This document shows, one piece after another, positions 41,238 to 51,101 of a stretch of 64,000 bases of DNA (positions within the stretch are counted from its first letter, which is position 1; the number at the start of each line of letters is the position of its first letter). Origin of the DNA: an uncultured Candidatus Binatia bacterium (GTDB taxonomy: Bacteria; Desulfobacterota; Binatia; Bin18); contig OY282457.1 of the NCBI GenBank assembly GCA_958296235.1, positions 1,364,501 through 1,428,500 of the forward strand. The letters run 5' to 3'. Made by a program: the position numbers and the translations under genes. The notes under the pieces were generated by a model. The model was not told where the DNA came from. It saw only the letters and a list, made by a program, of their open reading frames with translations, and searched no databases.

Positions 41238-42992
41238 TTAGCCCGCGGCCTCTTGCTCCGGCACGTTTTCGTCGAGTTTGACAAATAATGGCGCGGGCTG
41301 CCGCAGCGCTTGGCCTGGGGCAAGCGTCCCCGGTTCCCACCTGCCGGCTGCGGCGCTGTTGTCATAGCGCAGCACGTGATGCTCGCCTCGGGCGTCTTTG
41401 ACGACCTGCGTGTACTGGCGACCAAAGAGCTGACCATCATAGCCAAGGAATGCGTGGAGCTGCTGGCTGGTGTGGGGCAGTATGGGGGCCCACAGAATCT
41501 TCAACCAGTCAATGGCTTGCAGCGCTACATAGACTGACGTGGCGGCTTGCTGGGGGTCCGTCTTAATCGTAGTCCAGGGGGCGGCGTCGTGCAGATACTG
41601 GTTTGCCCGTTGGCTCAGGCGTCGGACTTCCTGCATGGCGGCCTTGAGCTTCACACTGTTGTATAAGTCCCCAACGCTGTGGAAACCGGCTCTGACTTCA
41701 TCGAGCAGACCCTGCTCTTTTTCGCTCAACGGGCCGGGCGCGGGGATGACGCCCTGCCAGCGCTTATAGGCAAAGCCCAACACCCGGTTCACCAGATTGC
41801 CCCAATTCGCCACCAGTTCGTTGTTGACGCGTTCCACAAAATCGTCCCAGGTAAAGTCCACATCGTTTGCTTCCGGCGCGATGGCGGTGAGCGCGTAACG
41901 CCACGCATCCGCCTGGTAACGTTCGAGCACATTCAGGATGCTGATAATACGCCCCTGGCTTTTGCTGAACTTCCGACCGTACATATTCAGGTATTCGTTG
42001 GCCGGCACATCATAGGGCAGATTCAGGCTTTGGTAGGCAATCAGCATGGCCGGCCACATCATGGCATGAAAGGGGATATTGTCCTTACCGATAAAATTAT
42101 AGATACGGGCCTGGGAGTTGGTAGTGGCATCCCACCACTGACGCCATTGTTCCGCCTCGTTATTGAGTTGGGCCCACTCTTTTGCCGCACTCAGATAGCC
42201 GATGACGGCGTCATACCAGACATAGATACATTTCCCTGCGGTGTTCGGCAGCGGAATTGATACGCCCCACTCCATGTCACGGGTAATCGGACGGCCGCGC
42301 AGCTCTGTCTGTTCCACCTGGGTGCGCGCAAAATGGATGACATTCGGTCGCCAGTGCGTTTTGCCGTCTTGCAGCCAGGACCGCAGCGGTTCCTGGAGTT
42401 TCGACAAGTCCAGGAAATAGTGCTCGGTCTCCCGGACTTCGAGGGCGGTGTTCCCGGTAATCCGTGAGCGAGGGTTCTTGAGCTCAACCGCTTCGTAGGT
42501 ACGCCCGCACTGATCGCACTGGTCCCCGCGCGCCTCGTCATAGTCACAAAACGGGCAGTTGCCCTCAACATAGCGGTCGGGCAGAAAACGGTTGGCTGTG
42601 GCGTCATACAATTGCTGCTGGCTGTCCTGGTAAATATAGCCGCCCTCAAGATGAGTGCGAAAAATATCCTGCGTTACATCCCAGTGGTTTTGGGTCTCCG
42701 TGTGGGTGAAGAGGTCGAACGTCAGACCGAGTTTGAGGTAGCTGTCAATAAACGTGGCATGAAACCGCTCAACAATTTCAGCCGGGCTGACCCCCTCAGC
42801 CTCGGCCCGGACGGTAATGGGGGTGCCGTGCGCGTCGGAGCCACTCACCATCAGGACATGGTTGCCACGCATCCGCTGGAAGCGGGCAAAAATATCGGGC
42901 GGAAGATAGGCGCCGGCAATATGGCCGATATGTTGCTCGCCATTTGCGTACGGCCAGGCAACGCCAACAAGTATATGTCGTGGTTGGTCCAT
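41238..42992 (-). CDS. metG: Methionyl-tRNA synthetase
   Basis: The 584-residue enzyme charges tRNA-Met. HIGHIAG (around residue 22) is the ATP motif, [18 protein letters not shown] the zinc knot, KFSKSQG the KMSKS loop and the anticodon-binding helical domain follows. The C-terminal EMAP/tRNA-binding extension of E. coli MetG is absent, as in many bacteria. The start is ATG 42992 because [10 protein letters not shown] begins 9 residues in. It lies 25 nt after holB and 17 nt before tatD. Confidence 0.95.
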   Translation of the reverse strand: MDQPRHILVGVAWPYANGEQHIGHIAGAYLPPDIFARFQRMRGNHVLMVSGSDAHGTPITVRAEAEGVSPAEIVERFHATFIDSYLKLGLTFDLFTHTETQNHWDVTQDIFRTHLEGGYIYQDSQQQLYDATANRFLPDRYVEGNCPFCDYDEARGDQCDQCGRTYEAVELKNPRSRITGNTALEVRETEHYFLDLSKLQEPLRSWLQDGKTHWRPNVIHFARTQVEQTELRGRPITRDMEWGVSIPLPNTAGKCIYVWYDAVIGYLSAAKEWAQLNNEAEQWRQWWDATTNSQARIYNFIGKDNIPFHAMMWPAMLIAYQSLNLPYDVPANEYLNMYGRKFSKSQGRIISILNVLERYQADAWRYALTAIAPEANDVDFTWDDFVERVNNELVANWGNLVNRVLGFAYKRWQGVIPAPGPLSEKEQGLLDEVRAGFHSVGDLYNSVKLKAAMQEVRRLSQRANQYLHDAAPWTTIKTDPQQAATSVYVALQAIDWLKILWAPILPHTSQQLHAFLGYDGQLFGRQYTQVVKDARGEHHVLRYDNSAAAGRWEPGTLAPGQALRQPAPLFVKLDENVPEQEAAG

Positions 42993-43017
42993 GTCTGTTT
43001 CCTCGAATCTCTCTTTC

Positions 43018-44052
43018 CTAACGGGCGGGCGCAGCCTCAGCAAGCTCCAGCAGCATATCTTCTACGGTGAGTCGGGGATGGGCGTTCCGACCCAGGGCCT
43101 GTATCGTCTCGTAGACGAGGGTAAGATCGCGCAAGGCCCGGGCGATACCCACGTTCGCAGTCGCCTGGGCCAGGGCGGGCAGGCAGTCCTGATAGCGCAC
43201 GACCGCGCTATTGCCAAGCAGGAGGTAGCGCAGCGCCTCTTCATACCAGGCCAGAACGAGTTCCAAGCGGGCGCCCTGCTCCAGCGCTGCTGGCGTCTCG
43301 GTTTTCTTCTTAGTCTTGGAGCTACGGTCGGCTACCAGCCACTCAGCCAGTTGGGACAAGGTTGAAAAAGAAGCCCCCTGTACCGTGGAGAGGCGCTCGA
43401 CAACCCGCTGGCGCTCCTCCACCAGTGTGGCTGGATCAAGGCTGAGGGCGCGGCCAATACTCCCCCGGCTATAGCGGGCGAGAAGGCCCGCGGTGTCGGC
43501 CTCCAGACCAGCTTCCTGCCGCAGGATGCGTTCCACGTCCTGAACTGGGAGGGGCGCAAAGCGCACGTGTTGGCAGCGCGACAGCAGGGGGAGGGAGAGC
43601 GTGGCCCCGCTCGCCGCAATCAGCACGATAATCGCGTCGCCCGGCGGTTCCTCAAGAACCTTCAGCAGGGCGCTCTGCGCCTGATCCGTCAGGTTATGCG
43701 CCTCATTGAGGATGCAGACTTTCTGACCACCCCGAACAGGGCGGAGCGCCAGAAACCGCTGCATCGCTCGAATCTGATCGATGCCCATGCTCTGTTTTCC
43801 GGGCAGGGGCGCGCTCAAATAATAGTCAGGATGAGCGCCCGCTTGCAGAGACACACAGGCCGGACAGGCGGCACACCCATGCTGGGGGGCCTCCTGGCAG
43901 AGTAAGGCGTGCGCCAGGGCAATGGCGGTACATCGCTTGCCGATGCCGTCCGGCCCGGTAAAGAGATACGCATGGGCCACGCGATCATTGGCCAGCGCCT
44001 TGCGCAATGTCGCCAGCGCTGAGGCGTGGCCGTGTATCTGCTCCAGCAGCAT
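43018..44052 (-). CDS. holB: DNA polymerase III subunit delta'
   Basis: The 344-residue clamp-loader subunit. [14 protein letters not shown] is the P-loop, [19 protein letters not shown] the zinc module and [26 protein letters not shown] the sensor region with the SRC motif LLSRCQHV. It occurs in the common tmk-holB-metG-tatD order. The P-loop ends in Arg, not Thr/Ser, after the lysine, as in non-hydrolysing delta' proteins. Confidence 0.93.
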   Translation of the reverse strand: MLLEQIHGHASALATLRKALANDRVAHAYLFTGPDGIGKRCTAIALAHALLCQEAPQHGCAACPACVSLQAGAHPDYYLSAPLPGKQSMGIDQIRAMQRFLALRPVRGGQKVCILNEAHNLTDQAQSALLKVLEEPPGDAIIVLIAASGATLSLPLLSRCQHVRFAPLPVQDVERILRQEAGLEADTAGLLARYSRGSIGRALSLDPATLVEERQRVVERLSTVQGASFSTLSQLAEWLVADRSSKTKKKTETPAALEQGARLELVLAWYEEALRYLLLGNSAVVRYQDCLPALAQATANVGIARALRDLTLVYETIQALGRNAHPRLTVEDMLLELAEAAPAR

Positions 44053-44073
44053 GGTTTTCCCTCCCGGCGGTCT

Positions 44074-44724
44074 TTAGAGCAGGGCCGGCCCGCGTTTGCG
44101 GACACCAGCAAGAACAGCGGCGTGCACCGCCTCGACAGGCTGGGCCGCATCAATCAGGCAGACCCGCGCGGGCTCGGCGCGGGCAATGGCTAGGAACCCC
44201 TCGCGGACCCGCTCGTGAAAAGCCACTGACGCGGCCTCAAAGTGGTCAACCGCCGCGGCTCCCCGTCGCTCGTGGGCGCGCTGCATCCCAACGGCAACTG
44301 GCAGGTCCAACACGAAGGTGAGTTGAGGTCGGCAGGCCCCGCACACAAAGGCGTTCAGCCGGGCAATCTCCGCCAGATCAACGCCGCGTCCATAGCCTTG
44401 ATACGCGGTGGTCGAGTCCGCATACCGGTCGCATAACACAATACGCCCGGCGTGCAGACCGGGCAGGATGACCTCATGAATATGCTGCGCCCGGTCGGCG
44501 AGCATGAGCAATAATTCAGCCGGGGAAACGAGCCTGTCAGTCGGCGGCCCGGTGTGTGGGCGCAACAGGAGCTGCCGCAGGGTCTGACCGACTGGCGTAC
44601 CGCCGGGCTCCCGCGTCTCAACCACGTCGTGTCCACGCCCGCGCAACGCAGCGGCCAGGAGAGAGACCTGGGTGGTCTTGCCGCCGCCTTCACTCCCTTC
44701 AAAGGTGATAAAAAATCCGCTCAT
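44074..44724 (-). CDS. tmk: Thymidylate kinase
   Basis: The 216-residue kinase phosphorylates dTMP to dTDP. P-loop FEGSEGGGKTTQ, the TREPGGTPVGQ dTMP-binding loop and DRYADSTTAYQGYGRG are all intact. It begins 39 nt after the MutS-like gene and is followed by holB after 21 nt, the usual arrangement. The start ATG is the first codon of the family motif MSGFFITFEG. Confidence 0.95.
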   Translation of the reverse strand: MSGFFITFEGSEGGGKTTQVSLLAAALRGRGHDVVETREPGGTPVGQTLRQLLLRPHTGPPTDRLVSPAELLLMLADRAQHIHEVILPGLHAGRIVLCDRYADSTTAYQGYGRGVDLAEIARLNAFVCGACRPQLTFVLDLPVAVGMQRAHERRGAAAVDHFEAASVAFHERVREGFLAIARAEPARVCLIDAAQPVEAVHAAVLAGVRKRGPALL

Positions 44725-44763
44725 GAAACATACCCTGCGGGCGTGTGGAACATAGCGAAAAAG

Positions 44764-46626
44764 TTAGCCGACTTCCAATCCGACCGAGCGCATTAATGCC
44801 AAAGCATTGCTCTTTTGGACGACACCGGTCCGCATGCGGTAGTCGAAGCGCAGCTCCCCTTCCTCGAATTGATCTTCAAAACAGACATTGGCCACACGCG
44901 GAGACAGGCTGTCGGCGATCCGGGCCAGGGCGAGGTCATGGGTTGTAACCAAACCAATGGCGCCCCGTTCAAGCAGACTCCGCACCACGGCTGCGGCGCC
45001 AATCTGGCGGTCGTGGGAATTTGTCCCGTGAAAAATCTCGTCCAAAAGAAACAGCACGGGTACTGGACCCGCCGCGCCATCCATCAGCTGGCGGACGCGC
45101 ATCACCTCCGCATAGAAACGGGATGTCCCGGCGTGCAGAGAGTCCTGGACGCGCAGGCTTGCGCCAAGCGTCAGCGGGGAGAGGCGGAGGGACCGCGCCC
45201 GGACTGGGGCGCCGGCCAGGGCCAGGACGGCGTTGACCCCAACGGTCCTGAGCAGCGTGCTCTTGCCCGACATATTGGAACCACTGACGATCAAGGCCTG
45301 AGGATGCTGATGCAGCGCCACATCATTGCGCACACAGTGTCGTTCGGGCAACAGTGGGTGGCCGAGACCCGTTCCTTCAAAACAGGCGCTCCGCTGGCCG
45401 TCCTTTTTCTGGGGTACGAGTTCCGGGAAGGGGTCGGTCGGATGTTCATACGCATAGCCGGCCAGCGTATTCAGGGCCTCGAATTGGCCGATCGCATGCA
45501 GCCAGTGGGTAATGGCCCGGCCCGAGACAGCCCGCCAGCGTTCGATGGCGCAGGCAAGCTGAGTCGTCCACAGCAGCAAGGCCGCCAGCGGAATAAAAAT
45601 CTGATTCTTGCGAGATTCGAGCAAATTCATCAAACGGTTGAGGCGGGCAATCTGGCGCGAGGGCGGTGAGCCGTTAGTTGCAATTAATGCCTGGAGACGG
45701 GCCAGCCACGGACACGCAAACGCCTCTTGTTCAAGACAGGTCAGGACTGCGGACAGCAGGCTGAGTTCGCGTCCTATCCGCTCGATATTGGCAATGGCGC
45801 GTCCGACCCGCTGCCGGACGCTGGCGGCAAAGAGACCGTGGGCCACACTCGCCGCCACAAACGGGAGCGGCCCAATTGAGGTCAGCCCCCAGGCGGCCAG
45901 GGTCCCCAGCGACAGCAACGAGAGGACGCCGGCCACAACAGGCATCCACCAGCCGGAGAGATGGGGCGGCGATTGTCCCCAGTCTTGCAGAATATGGGGC
46001 GAGACACCCGCGGCAATATCGTCGCCACGGACAGCCAGCTCTTCGCGCAGGTCGAGGCGCAGACAGAGCTCGTCAATGGCGGCCTGACGAGCGCGAATCT
46101 CCTCGGGCGGCGCGGGTGTTGTCAGCCAGGCCGCCAGGGTCCGGCGTCCACTCGCGGTCCGCGCGGCGCACAGTAAGGCAAACACCGACCCCGGACCAAA
46201 CAGGTCGAGATCAACTGCATAGGGATGACCAGCCTGCTGACTCTCTTGCAAAAATTCTCCCCCAGGCTCTCCTCGCTCGACCCAACGATCTTCAAGCCGG
46301 GCTAATCCCTGGGTGTAAAACGCGACACTCCGCCCTGCCCGCAGCCGCCGGTGTTTCACCCGCTCATGGTAAAGTACGAGTCCGGCAAAGCCGGCCACAA
46401 AAGGCAGCAACCAGCCCCACGATAAGGTTCCGGGCCGCAGGACAAACCACGCGACCCCACAGCCGGCAAGAAAGAGGATCAGACGCGCGTGGCCTATCAC
46501 TCGGTCTCGCTGCGTCCAGTGGCGGAATTGTCTTTCGCGTTGACTCAGCCGCTCAGTATACGTGGCATGCGGGTCTGTGGGACGCGGGCGGTCAGCAGTA
46601 TTCCGCGACAGGTCGGCTGACATCAT
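44764..46626 (-). CDS. Membrane-associated MutS-related ATPase
   Basis: The 620-residue protein has two N-terminal membrane helices (about 43-60 and 70-90), a helical lever-like region (180-400) containing more hydrophobic stretches, and a C-terminal MutS ATPase. Walker A is IVSGSNMSGKSTLLRTVGVN, then AGTSRFYAEVMRVRQLMD, Walker B VLFLLDEIFHGTNSHDRQI and VTTHDLALARIA. MutS mismatch-recognition domain I with its Phe-x-Glu is absent. Such YddT-like MutS relatives are anchored at the membrane, function unknown. The genes before and after (pilD, tmk) are 39 nt away each. Confidence 0.85.
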   Translation of the reverse strand: MMSADLSRNTADRPRPTDPHATYTERLSQRERQFRHWTQRDRVIGHARLILFLAGCGVAWFVLRPGTLSWGWLLPFVAGFAGLVLYHERVKHRRLRAGRSVAFYTQGLARLEDRWVERGEPGGEFLQESQQAGHPYAVDLDLFGPGSVFALLCAARTASGRRTLAAWLTTPAPPEEIRARQAAIDELCLRLDLREELAVRGDDIAAGVSPHILQDWGQSPPHLSGWWMPVVAGVLSLLSLGTLAAWGLTSIGPLPFVAASVAHGLFAASVRQRVGRAIANIERIGRELSLLSAVLTCLEQEAFACPWLARLQALIATNGSPPSRQIARLNRLMNLLESRKNQIFIPLAALLLWTTQLACAIERWRAVSGRAITHWLHAIGQFEALNTLAGYAYEHPTDPFPELVPQKKDGQRSACFEGTGLGHPLLPERHCVRNDVALHQHPQALIVSGSNMSGKSTLLRTVGVNAVLALAGAPVRARSLRLSPLTLGASLRVQDSLHAGTSRFYAEVMRVRQLMDGAAGPVPVLFLLDEIFHGTNSHDRQIGAAAVVRSLLERGAIGLVTTHDLALARIADSLSPRVANVCFEDQFEEGELRFDYRMRTGVVQKSNALALMRSVGLEVG

Positions 46627-46665
46627 GCGGGAGTCCTTTTCACGTTCTCCAAAGGCAGGGGCGGG

Positions 46666-47487
46666 TCAGCGCAGGCTGAGATACCAGGCGATCAGGGCTT
46701 CCCCGATGAAGAGATAACACCCGGCGCCAAACGCTAAGAACGGACCGAACGGTAAGACGAGTTTGGAGTCGGTCCGACGGCGTAGCATGACGGCAAGCCC
46801 GATCACCGATCCGGTGCAAGAAGCAAGCAGCAGGGTAAAAGGGATGGCGCGCCAGCCCAGAAACGCGCCTATCATGGCCAACAGTTTGATATCCCCCCCG
46901 CCCATGCCCTCACGTCCGGTCACGGCCCAATAGCCGAAGGCCACTATCAGCAGGACGCCGGCGCCAAGTCCGGCCCCTATGAGCGACTCCCAGAACGTCA
47001 GGTGTGGAGAGACCGCGGAGAAGAGCAGACCGAGGAGGGTCCCCGGCAGACTAATGACATCGGGAATAATTTTGTAATCCACATCAATAAAGGTGATGAC
47101 GACCAAGGCCGCGGCAAAGACGAAATACCCCAGGGTTGCCAGGGTGACGCCAAATTGAATCACCAGCAGACCGGCAAGCGCGGCGGTCAGCAGTTCGACC
47201 CAAAAGTACCGGACAGAAAACCGGGCACCGCATATCCGACATCGGCCGCGCCGAACAAGATAGGTGAACAGCGGAATAGTATCGTACCAGGCAAGTGGGG
47301 TTGAGCAGTTCCGGCAGTGGGAGCCTGGAGAGATCACCGACTCCTCAAGCGGCAGGCGGTAGATACACACATTCAGGAAACTCCCGATACAGGCGCCGAA
47401 GATACACGCAAGCAGGCAGACAAACAGCGGGGGGAGGTCAATAGGTAGCAACCGCGGTAGTCTAATCGATCCGGACCCGACCGGCAA
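46666..47487 (-). CDS. pilD: Prepilin peptidase (type IV)
   Basis: The 273-residue inner-membrane aspartyl protease/methylase processes type IV pilins. The zinc cysteines are CRNCSTPLAW and CRICGARF; the catalytic aspartates lie in FIDVDYKIIPDVI and MGGGDIKLLAMIGAF; eight membrane helices follow the family pattern. The TTG start at 47487 overlaps fimT/gspH by 26 nt and has no ribosome site, so the true N-terminus may lie within the first 20 residues. It should process the pilin-like products of the genes upstream. Confidence 0.93.
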   Translation of the reverse strand: MPVGSGSIRLPRLLPIDLPPLFVCLLACIFGACIGSFLNVCIYRLPLEESVISPGSHCRNCSTPLAWYDTIPLFTYLVRRGRCRICGARFSVRYFWVELLTAALAGLLVIQFGVTLATLGYFVFAAALVVITFIDVDYKIIPDVISLPGTLLGLLFSAVSPHLTFWESLIGAGLGAGVLLIVAFGYWAVTGREGMGGGDIKLLAMIGAFLGWRAIPFTLLLASCTGSVIGLAVMLRRRTDSKLVLPFGPFLAFGAGCYLFIGEALIAWYLSLR

Positions 47488-47947
47488 GATTGATCACAAT
47501 GCGCTTTGAGAACCGTCCGTCAGGAGACGCAAGCGTGAGGGTCATCCCGCCATCGACATGGCCCCGGGGGACAAAAATCACATCGCCGCGCGAATTTGCG
47601 GCCGAGACGATCACACTCGTTGGCAAGAGGATACTGCCCGGTCCATCGCCATCGCGGTCATGACTGTGGAGGCGATGGTCCTGCCAGCGTCCGTTCTCTC
47701 TTTTTTCAACGAGATAGGTGTCGGAGCCAGGCTGAAACGTCACGCGTAAGCGGCGGTTGTGCGCAACCGCTTGCATCCGAACGAGTTGGAGATCGGTGGC
47801 CACCTGTCGGACCCCACTATTGACCGCGACGCGCTGGAGGAGTGGCGCGAGTTGAAGCGAGGCTATTCCAGTCAGAATGCCCAGCAGCGTCATGACCAGC
47901 AGGAGTTCAAGCAGGGAGAAGCCTTGAGGGTCCTGGCTAGGCATCAA
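47462..47947 (-). CDS. GspH/FimT-type pseudopilin
   Basis: The 161-residue minor pilin has prepilin cleavage site QGFSLLELLLVMTLLG (Gly before Phe, Glu at +5) and a conserved ending. A beta-sheet domain follows (LVEKRENGRWQDHRLH, VIFVPRGHV). Its start overlaps the PilX-like gene's end by 11 nt, and its end overlaps pilD, so the minor pilin genes are translationally chained. It would prime assembly of type IV pili. Confidence 0.9.
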   Translation of the reverse strand: MMPSQDPQGFSLLELLLVMTLLGILTGIASLQLAPLLQRVAVNSGVRQVATDLQLVRMQAVAHNRRLRVTFQPGSDTYLVEKRENGRWQDHRLHSHDRDGDGPGSILLPTSVIVSAANSRGDVIFVPRGHVDGGMTLTLASPDGRFSKRIVINLAGRVRID

Positions 47948-49352
47948 ACCGCTCCGTCCAGGACACTGTTCGGTGCAAGAGCATCAGCGCCCGCGCAACG
48001 GCTCCACAGCTGTAATTCACGGCCAGCGGAGTGCAGGCGCTGCGACGTTGCACCCGATCAAAATCCAGCTTCTGGCCTGGGCTGGCCTGGTCTTGGACCA
48101 GCACAGCCCCCAGGATCTGGCCACACACATTCGGCCCCACAGCGCGCAGAGCGCCCTCACCCAGAATCACGACTATGCCCTGCCACTGAAACGTCACATT
48201 GTTGAGCAGCACGACGCGCGGAATAAGCAGAACACCGGCTCCGGTCACCTGGGCATTATTGCCCATCCGCAGGGCACTGGGGTCGGCTTGGACCTGCGTC
48301 ACCCGCGGCTGGGCTGCCGTTCCATAGGCGTATGAGCCATCCTCAAGGTGCTGCGTAATCTCCAGGACCTGCTCCGGCTCCAGCCTGGCGGTTTGTTGCT
48401 GTATCTCCGCCAGCGCGCTCTGGAGTTGGCCCCGCTCTGCGTCGGATAACAGAGAGGCGAAGGGCATACTGGCAGAATTCGGGGTAAACGGTCCTCGATC
48501 ATTCGGGGTTGTGGGAAGGTGGACATGGGCGGGCTGGGCCGTTGCCCGCAGAGCGGCAGCAGACAGGTCGAGGCGCAGGAAACACGTCGGTTCCTCGGGC
48601 CGACAAGGGAGGGGATCAAAACGCGGCGGCAGCGTCGGCCCGCGCACCCAGGCAAGGCCAGGGGTACACACCCCAAAGGTCGTACTATTCCCATCGGCCC
48701 GACAGAAAAGATTGGCCCGGGTGACGATCCGTTGTTTCAGGGAATGCTGCGCGTCGATGAGAGCGGTCTGCGCCTGGATTTGACTGACCGCAAATGGGGC
48801 AATATCGGGACAGCGGGCAGACAGGCCGCCGGCGAGCGCATGATTTCTGCCGTCTATGCTGAAGTCTGGAATACGATGCCCCGACCCGGCCGGACTGGTT
48901 GCCGGGTCAGTAAAATCCGGCTGGAGCCCCGCGCCGAGACCGGTCACCGCGCCCTGGGGCGTAAACGGGGGAAGAGCGACCACTTCTTCGACCACTCGAC
49001 GGGACGCCTCAGCCCCAATCCCGGTTGCGGTAATCCGATAGCGCCGGGTATCAAGCTCCTCAATGCGGACCGTGTACGTTCCCTCACCAAGCGCTTGCGG
49101 TCCGAGCGTTATGGGGAAGGTCTCTCCCGGCAGATTGGCTTCGAGCCAGTTCTTGCCCACTTCGGCGCCGGCCTGAGCGAGCCAGAACGCCTGGACACCG
49201 CTCCTGAGATTGTGTGAGATAAACAGGTCAATCCGGCTGAGTATGGTTCTGCTCCCCCCAATGGCAGCCAGCAGTATCATCAGAATGAGAGTGGTCAGCA
49301 ACACCACGCCGCGCTCTGAACGAAGGCCAACACGCCGGGAGAGTATGTGCAT
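47937..49352 (-). CDS. PilX-like minor pilin / pilus assembly protein
   Basis: The 471-residue protein has a PilX-N-type beginning: SERGVVLLTTLILMILLAAIG, a membrane helix with FLAQ-like WLAQAGAEVGKNWLEAN. The large exported domain (residues 90-470) is much longer than usual PilX (about 200) and contains many cysteines (LFCRADG, TCFLRLD) and a beta-rich section with repeated hydrophobic strands (VLLIPRVVLLNNVTFQWQ). That size suggests an adhesin-like or large cap protein. The start is ATG 49352; it is chained with the neighbours by short gaps. Confidence 0.82.
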   Translation of the reverse strand: MHILSRRVGLRSERGVVLLTTLILMILLAAIGGSRTILSRIDLFISHNLRSGVQAFWLAQAGAEVGKNWLEANLPGETFPITLGPQALGEGTYTVRIEELDTRRYRITATGIGAEASRRVVEEVVALPPFTPQGAVTGLGAGLQPDFTDPATSPAGSGHRIPDFSIDGRNHALAGGLSARCPDIAPFAVSQIQAQTALIDAQHSLKQRIVTRANLFCRADGNSTTFGVCTPGLAWVRGPTLPPRFDPLPCRPEEPTCFLRLDLSAAALRATAQPAHVHLPTTPNDRGPFTPNSASMPFASLLSDAERGQLQSALAEIQQQTARLEPEQVLEITQHLEDGSYAYGTAAQPRVTQVQADPSALRMGNNAQVTGAGVLLIPRVVLLNNVTFQWQGIVVILGEGALRAVGPNVCGQILGAVLVQDQASPGQKLDFDRVQRRSACTPLAVNYSCGAVARALMLLHRTVSWTERFDA

Positions 49353-49378
49353 GGGATTTGGTCGAGAGCCGGTTGACC

Positions 49379-50077
49379 TCAGTTCGGTGGATTCGACAGA
49401 AAGATGGCCGAGCCCAGTCTGGCCGTAACAGGCTCATCGACCTGGGGGTCAGGATGTGGCCGAGCGGTGCGAATAACCAGATCGATCAAAAAGACGGCGG
49501 CCCGCTCAGCGGGGTCGAGCGGTGGCAAGAGCTGGGCGCCGTCCCGGTCAAAATAGGACAGCAGAAAACCGTCCGCAGGAATATTGCCAATAAAGGGCTG
49601 GGCTCCGCCACGCCCGGTCGCGCGGCGGAGCATCTGCGCCTGGGCATCGTATGTATATCTGACCCGTTCGCTCGGATCATCCGGGCAGCCGTCCGGCGGC
49701 ATTCCAGAACGATTTCCGCGAAAGTCATACTGTAAAGAAATCGCCTGGGCCTCAGCCAGCAGGAGACGTTCAAATCCGTCACACGCCCCGTCCCGGACTG
49801 GTCGCGCGCCGGCCATACGCAGTTCTCTGACCAGAAAATCAAGGGCCAATCGACTGCTCTCACGCACGCTCAACCGCGCTGTTTCCGCACTCAGGGTCTG
49901 AAGATTGAAACGGTAAAATCCATACAAGGCGAGCAGGAAAAAACTCGCCACGCCCAGGGCAACAAGGGTTTCGAGCAGGGTCCAGCCGGCTTGTCGCCAG
50001 GGAGAACCGCGCCGAAGAACGAACGGCAGTCCGTTCTTTTGATATCTGCGCGGTGTGAAGTGACTGCGGGTTTGCAT
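49379..50077 (-). CDS. PilW-like pseudopilin
   Basis: The 232-residue minor pilin has cleavage site RQAGWTLLETLVALGV (Gly before Trp, Glu at +5), then a hydrophobic helix and the ESSRLALDFLVRELRMAGAR motif typical of PilW. The leader peptide is unusually long (about 30 residues), with MQTRSHFTPRRYQ as the start. A domain with several cysteines (DGACDG, PPDGCPDD) follows. It lies 12 nt after the PilV-like gene and ends 26 nt before the PilX-like gene. Confidence 0.85.
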   Translation of the reverse strand: MQTRSHFTPRRYQKNGLPFVLRRGSPWRQAGWTLLETLVALGVASFFLLALYGFYRFNLQTLSAETARLSVRESSRLALDFLVRELRMAGARPVRDGACDGFERLLLAEAQAISLQYDFRGNRSGMPPDGCPDDPSERVRYTYDAQAQMLRRATGRGGAQPFIGNIPADGFLLSYFDRDGAQLLPPLDPAERAAVFLIDLVIRTARPHPDPQVDEPVTARLGSAIFLSNPPN

Positions 50078-50089
50078 CTCTCTCGGTCC

Positions 50090-50431
50090 CTACCGATTCA
50101 CAACCGTCACCAGGTCCACAGAGCGAGGGCCCTCGGCAAACCACGAGACCGTGACGTCAATGCGCGTGACTCCAGTCTCGGGTGAGTCAGGCGTCACCTG
50201 CCAGCTTCGGGTGTATTCTGGTCGTGGTGAGTCTTCACCATCCCGGAGCGGTTCAAAGGCCGCTCGAAATTCTTCCAACTTTTCTTGGGCTAAAACCGTC
50301 GCCTGGGTCACATGCGCACTGACAGACCCAGCCCGAATGACCGTGGTGACTCCAGCCGCCAACCCGAGCGAGGCAATCGCGAACACCGCCATAGCCACCA
50401 GGACTTCAATCAGCGAATAGCCACGACTCAT
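50090..50431 (-). CDS. PilV-like pseudopilin
   Basis: The minor pilin of about 113 residues has SRGYSLIEVLVAMAVFAIA, with cleavage after Gly and Glu at +5. Then ATVLAQEKLEEFRAAFE is the family's hydrophobic-to-amphipathic helix. The first internal Met gives the shortest leader peptide; an in-frame GTG 12 codons upstream would add a basic tail. It is the first gene of the ten-gene minus-strand operon. A promoter was not recognised in the 120-bp divergent spacer shared with the ArsI-like gene. Confidence 0.85.
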   Translation of the reverse strand: MSRGYSLIEVLVAMAVFAIASLGLAAGVTTVIRAGSVSAHVTQATVLAQEKLEEFRAAFEPLRDGEDSPRPEYTRSWQVTPDSPETGVTRIDVTVSWFAEGPRSVDLVTVVNR

Positions 50432-50589
50432 AACAGTCGTTTTCTTCTTTATGCAGGCATTTTGCACTCTCTACTACTATATCGATCTCTCTGTTTCACA
50501 AGAGGTCGTTCGGTTCATGTTGGGATTTGCGTCCTTTGGCTCGCCTCATTCGTCTGTATAGATAGACTCTAGGATGAAGGAGGTTTTCA

Positions 50590-51093
50590 ATGAATGGTCA
50601 ATCTGCGGTAGAATTTGCGACTCCAACCCGAGTCCACATCGGTTTGTCAGTCCGTGACACGGAACGCTCCGCTACCTTCTATCAACACCTGTTTGCCCAG
50701 GAGCCGACCAAGGTGCGCCCAGGCTATGCGAAATTCGAGGTCGCCGACCCGCCCGTGAATCTTACATTGAACGCAGATGCAGAACGACAGACCCGCCCCG
50801 GTCCGAGCGCCCACTTCGGGGTTCAGGTCAAATCGACCGAGACCGTGGCTCGGATTGCCGCCCGGTTGCGAGCTGCTGGCCTCAGTCCACACCTGGAAGA
50901 TGCCGTCTCGTGTTGTTACGCTGTGCAGGACAAAGCCTGGGTGACCGACCCGGACGGGAACGCCTGGGAGGTTTTTGTGGTCCTGGACGCCGATGCGCCG
51001 GATTACACAAGAAAGAAGCGGACTGCCGGCGACGCTCCACACCAGGAGGCCACTCAAAGCTCCTGTTGTGCGACCGAATGCTGTTTGGAATAG
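50590..51093 (+). CDS. ArsI/CadI-type VOC metalloenzyme (C-As lyase family)
   Basis: The 167-residue VOC protein fits the ArsI carbon-arsenic lyase group that demethylates methylarsenite. RVHIGLSVRDTERSATFY, AHFGVQV and WEVFVV supply His-His-Glu for Fe(II), and EDAVSCCYAVQDKAWVTDPDGN contains the adjacent cysteine pair that binds the arsenical. The tail adds SSCCATECC, a cysteine-rich end seen in several family members. AAGGAGG 7 nt before the ATG is strong. The ECF sigma factor starts 8 nt later. Confidence 0.85.
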   Translation: MNGQSAVEFATPTRVHIGLSVRDTERSATFYQHLFAQEPTKVRPGYAKFEVADPPVNLTLNADAERQTRPGPSAHFGVQVKSTETVARIAARLRAAGLSPHLEDAVSCCYAVQDKAWVTDPDGNAWEVFVVLDADAPDYTRKKRTAGDAPHQEATQSSCCATECCLE

Positions 51094-51101
51094 GAGGAGG
51101 T

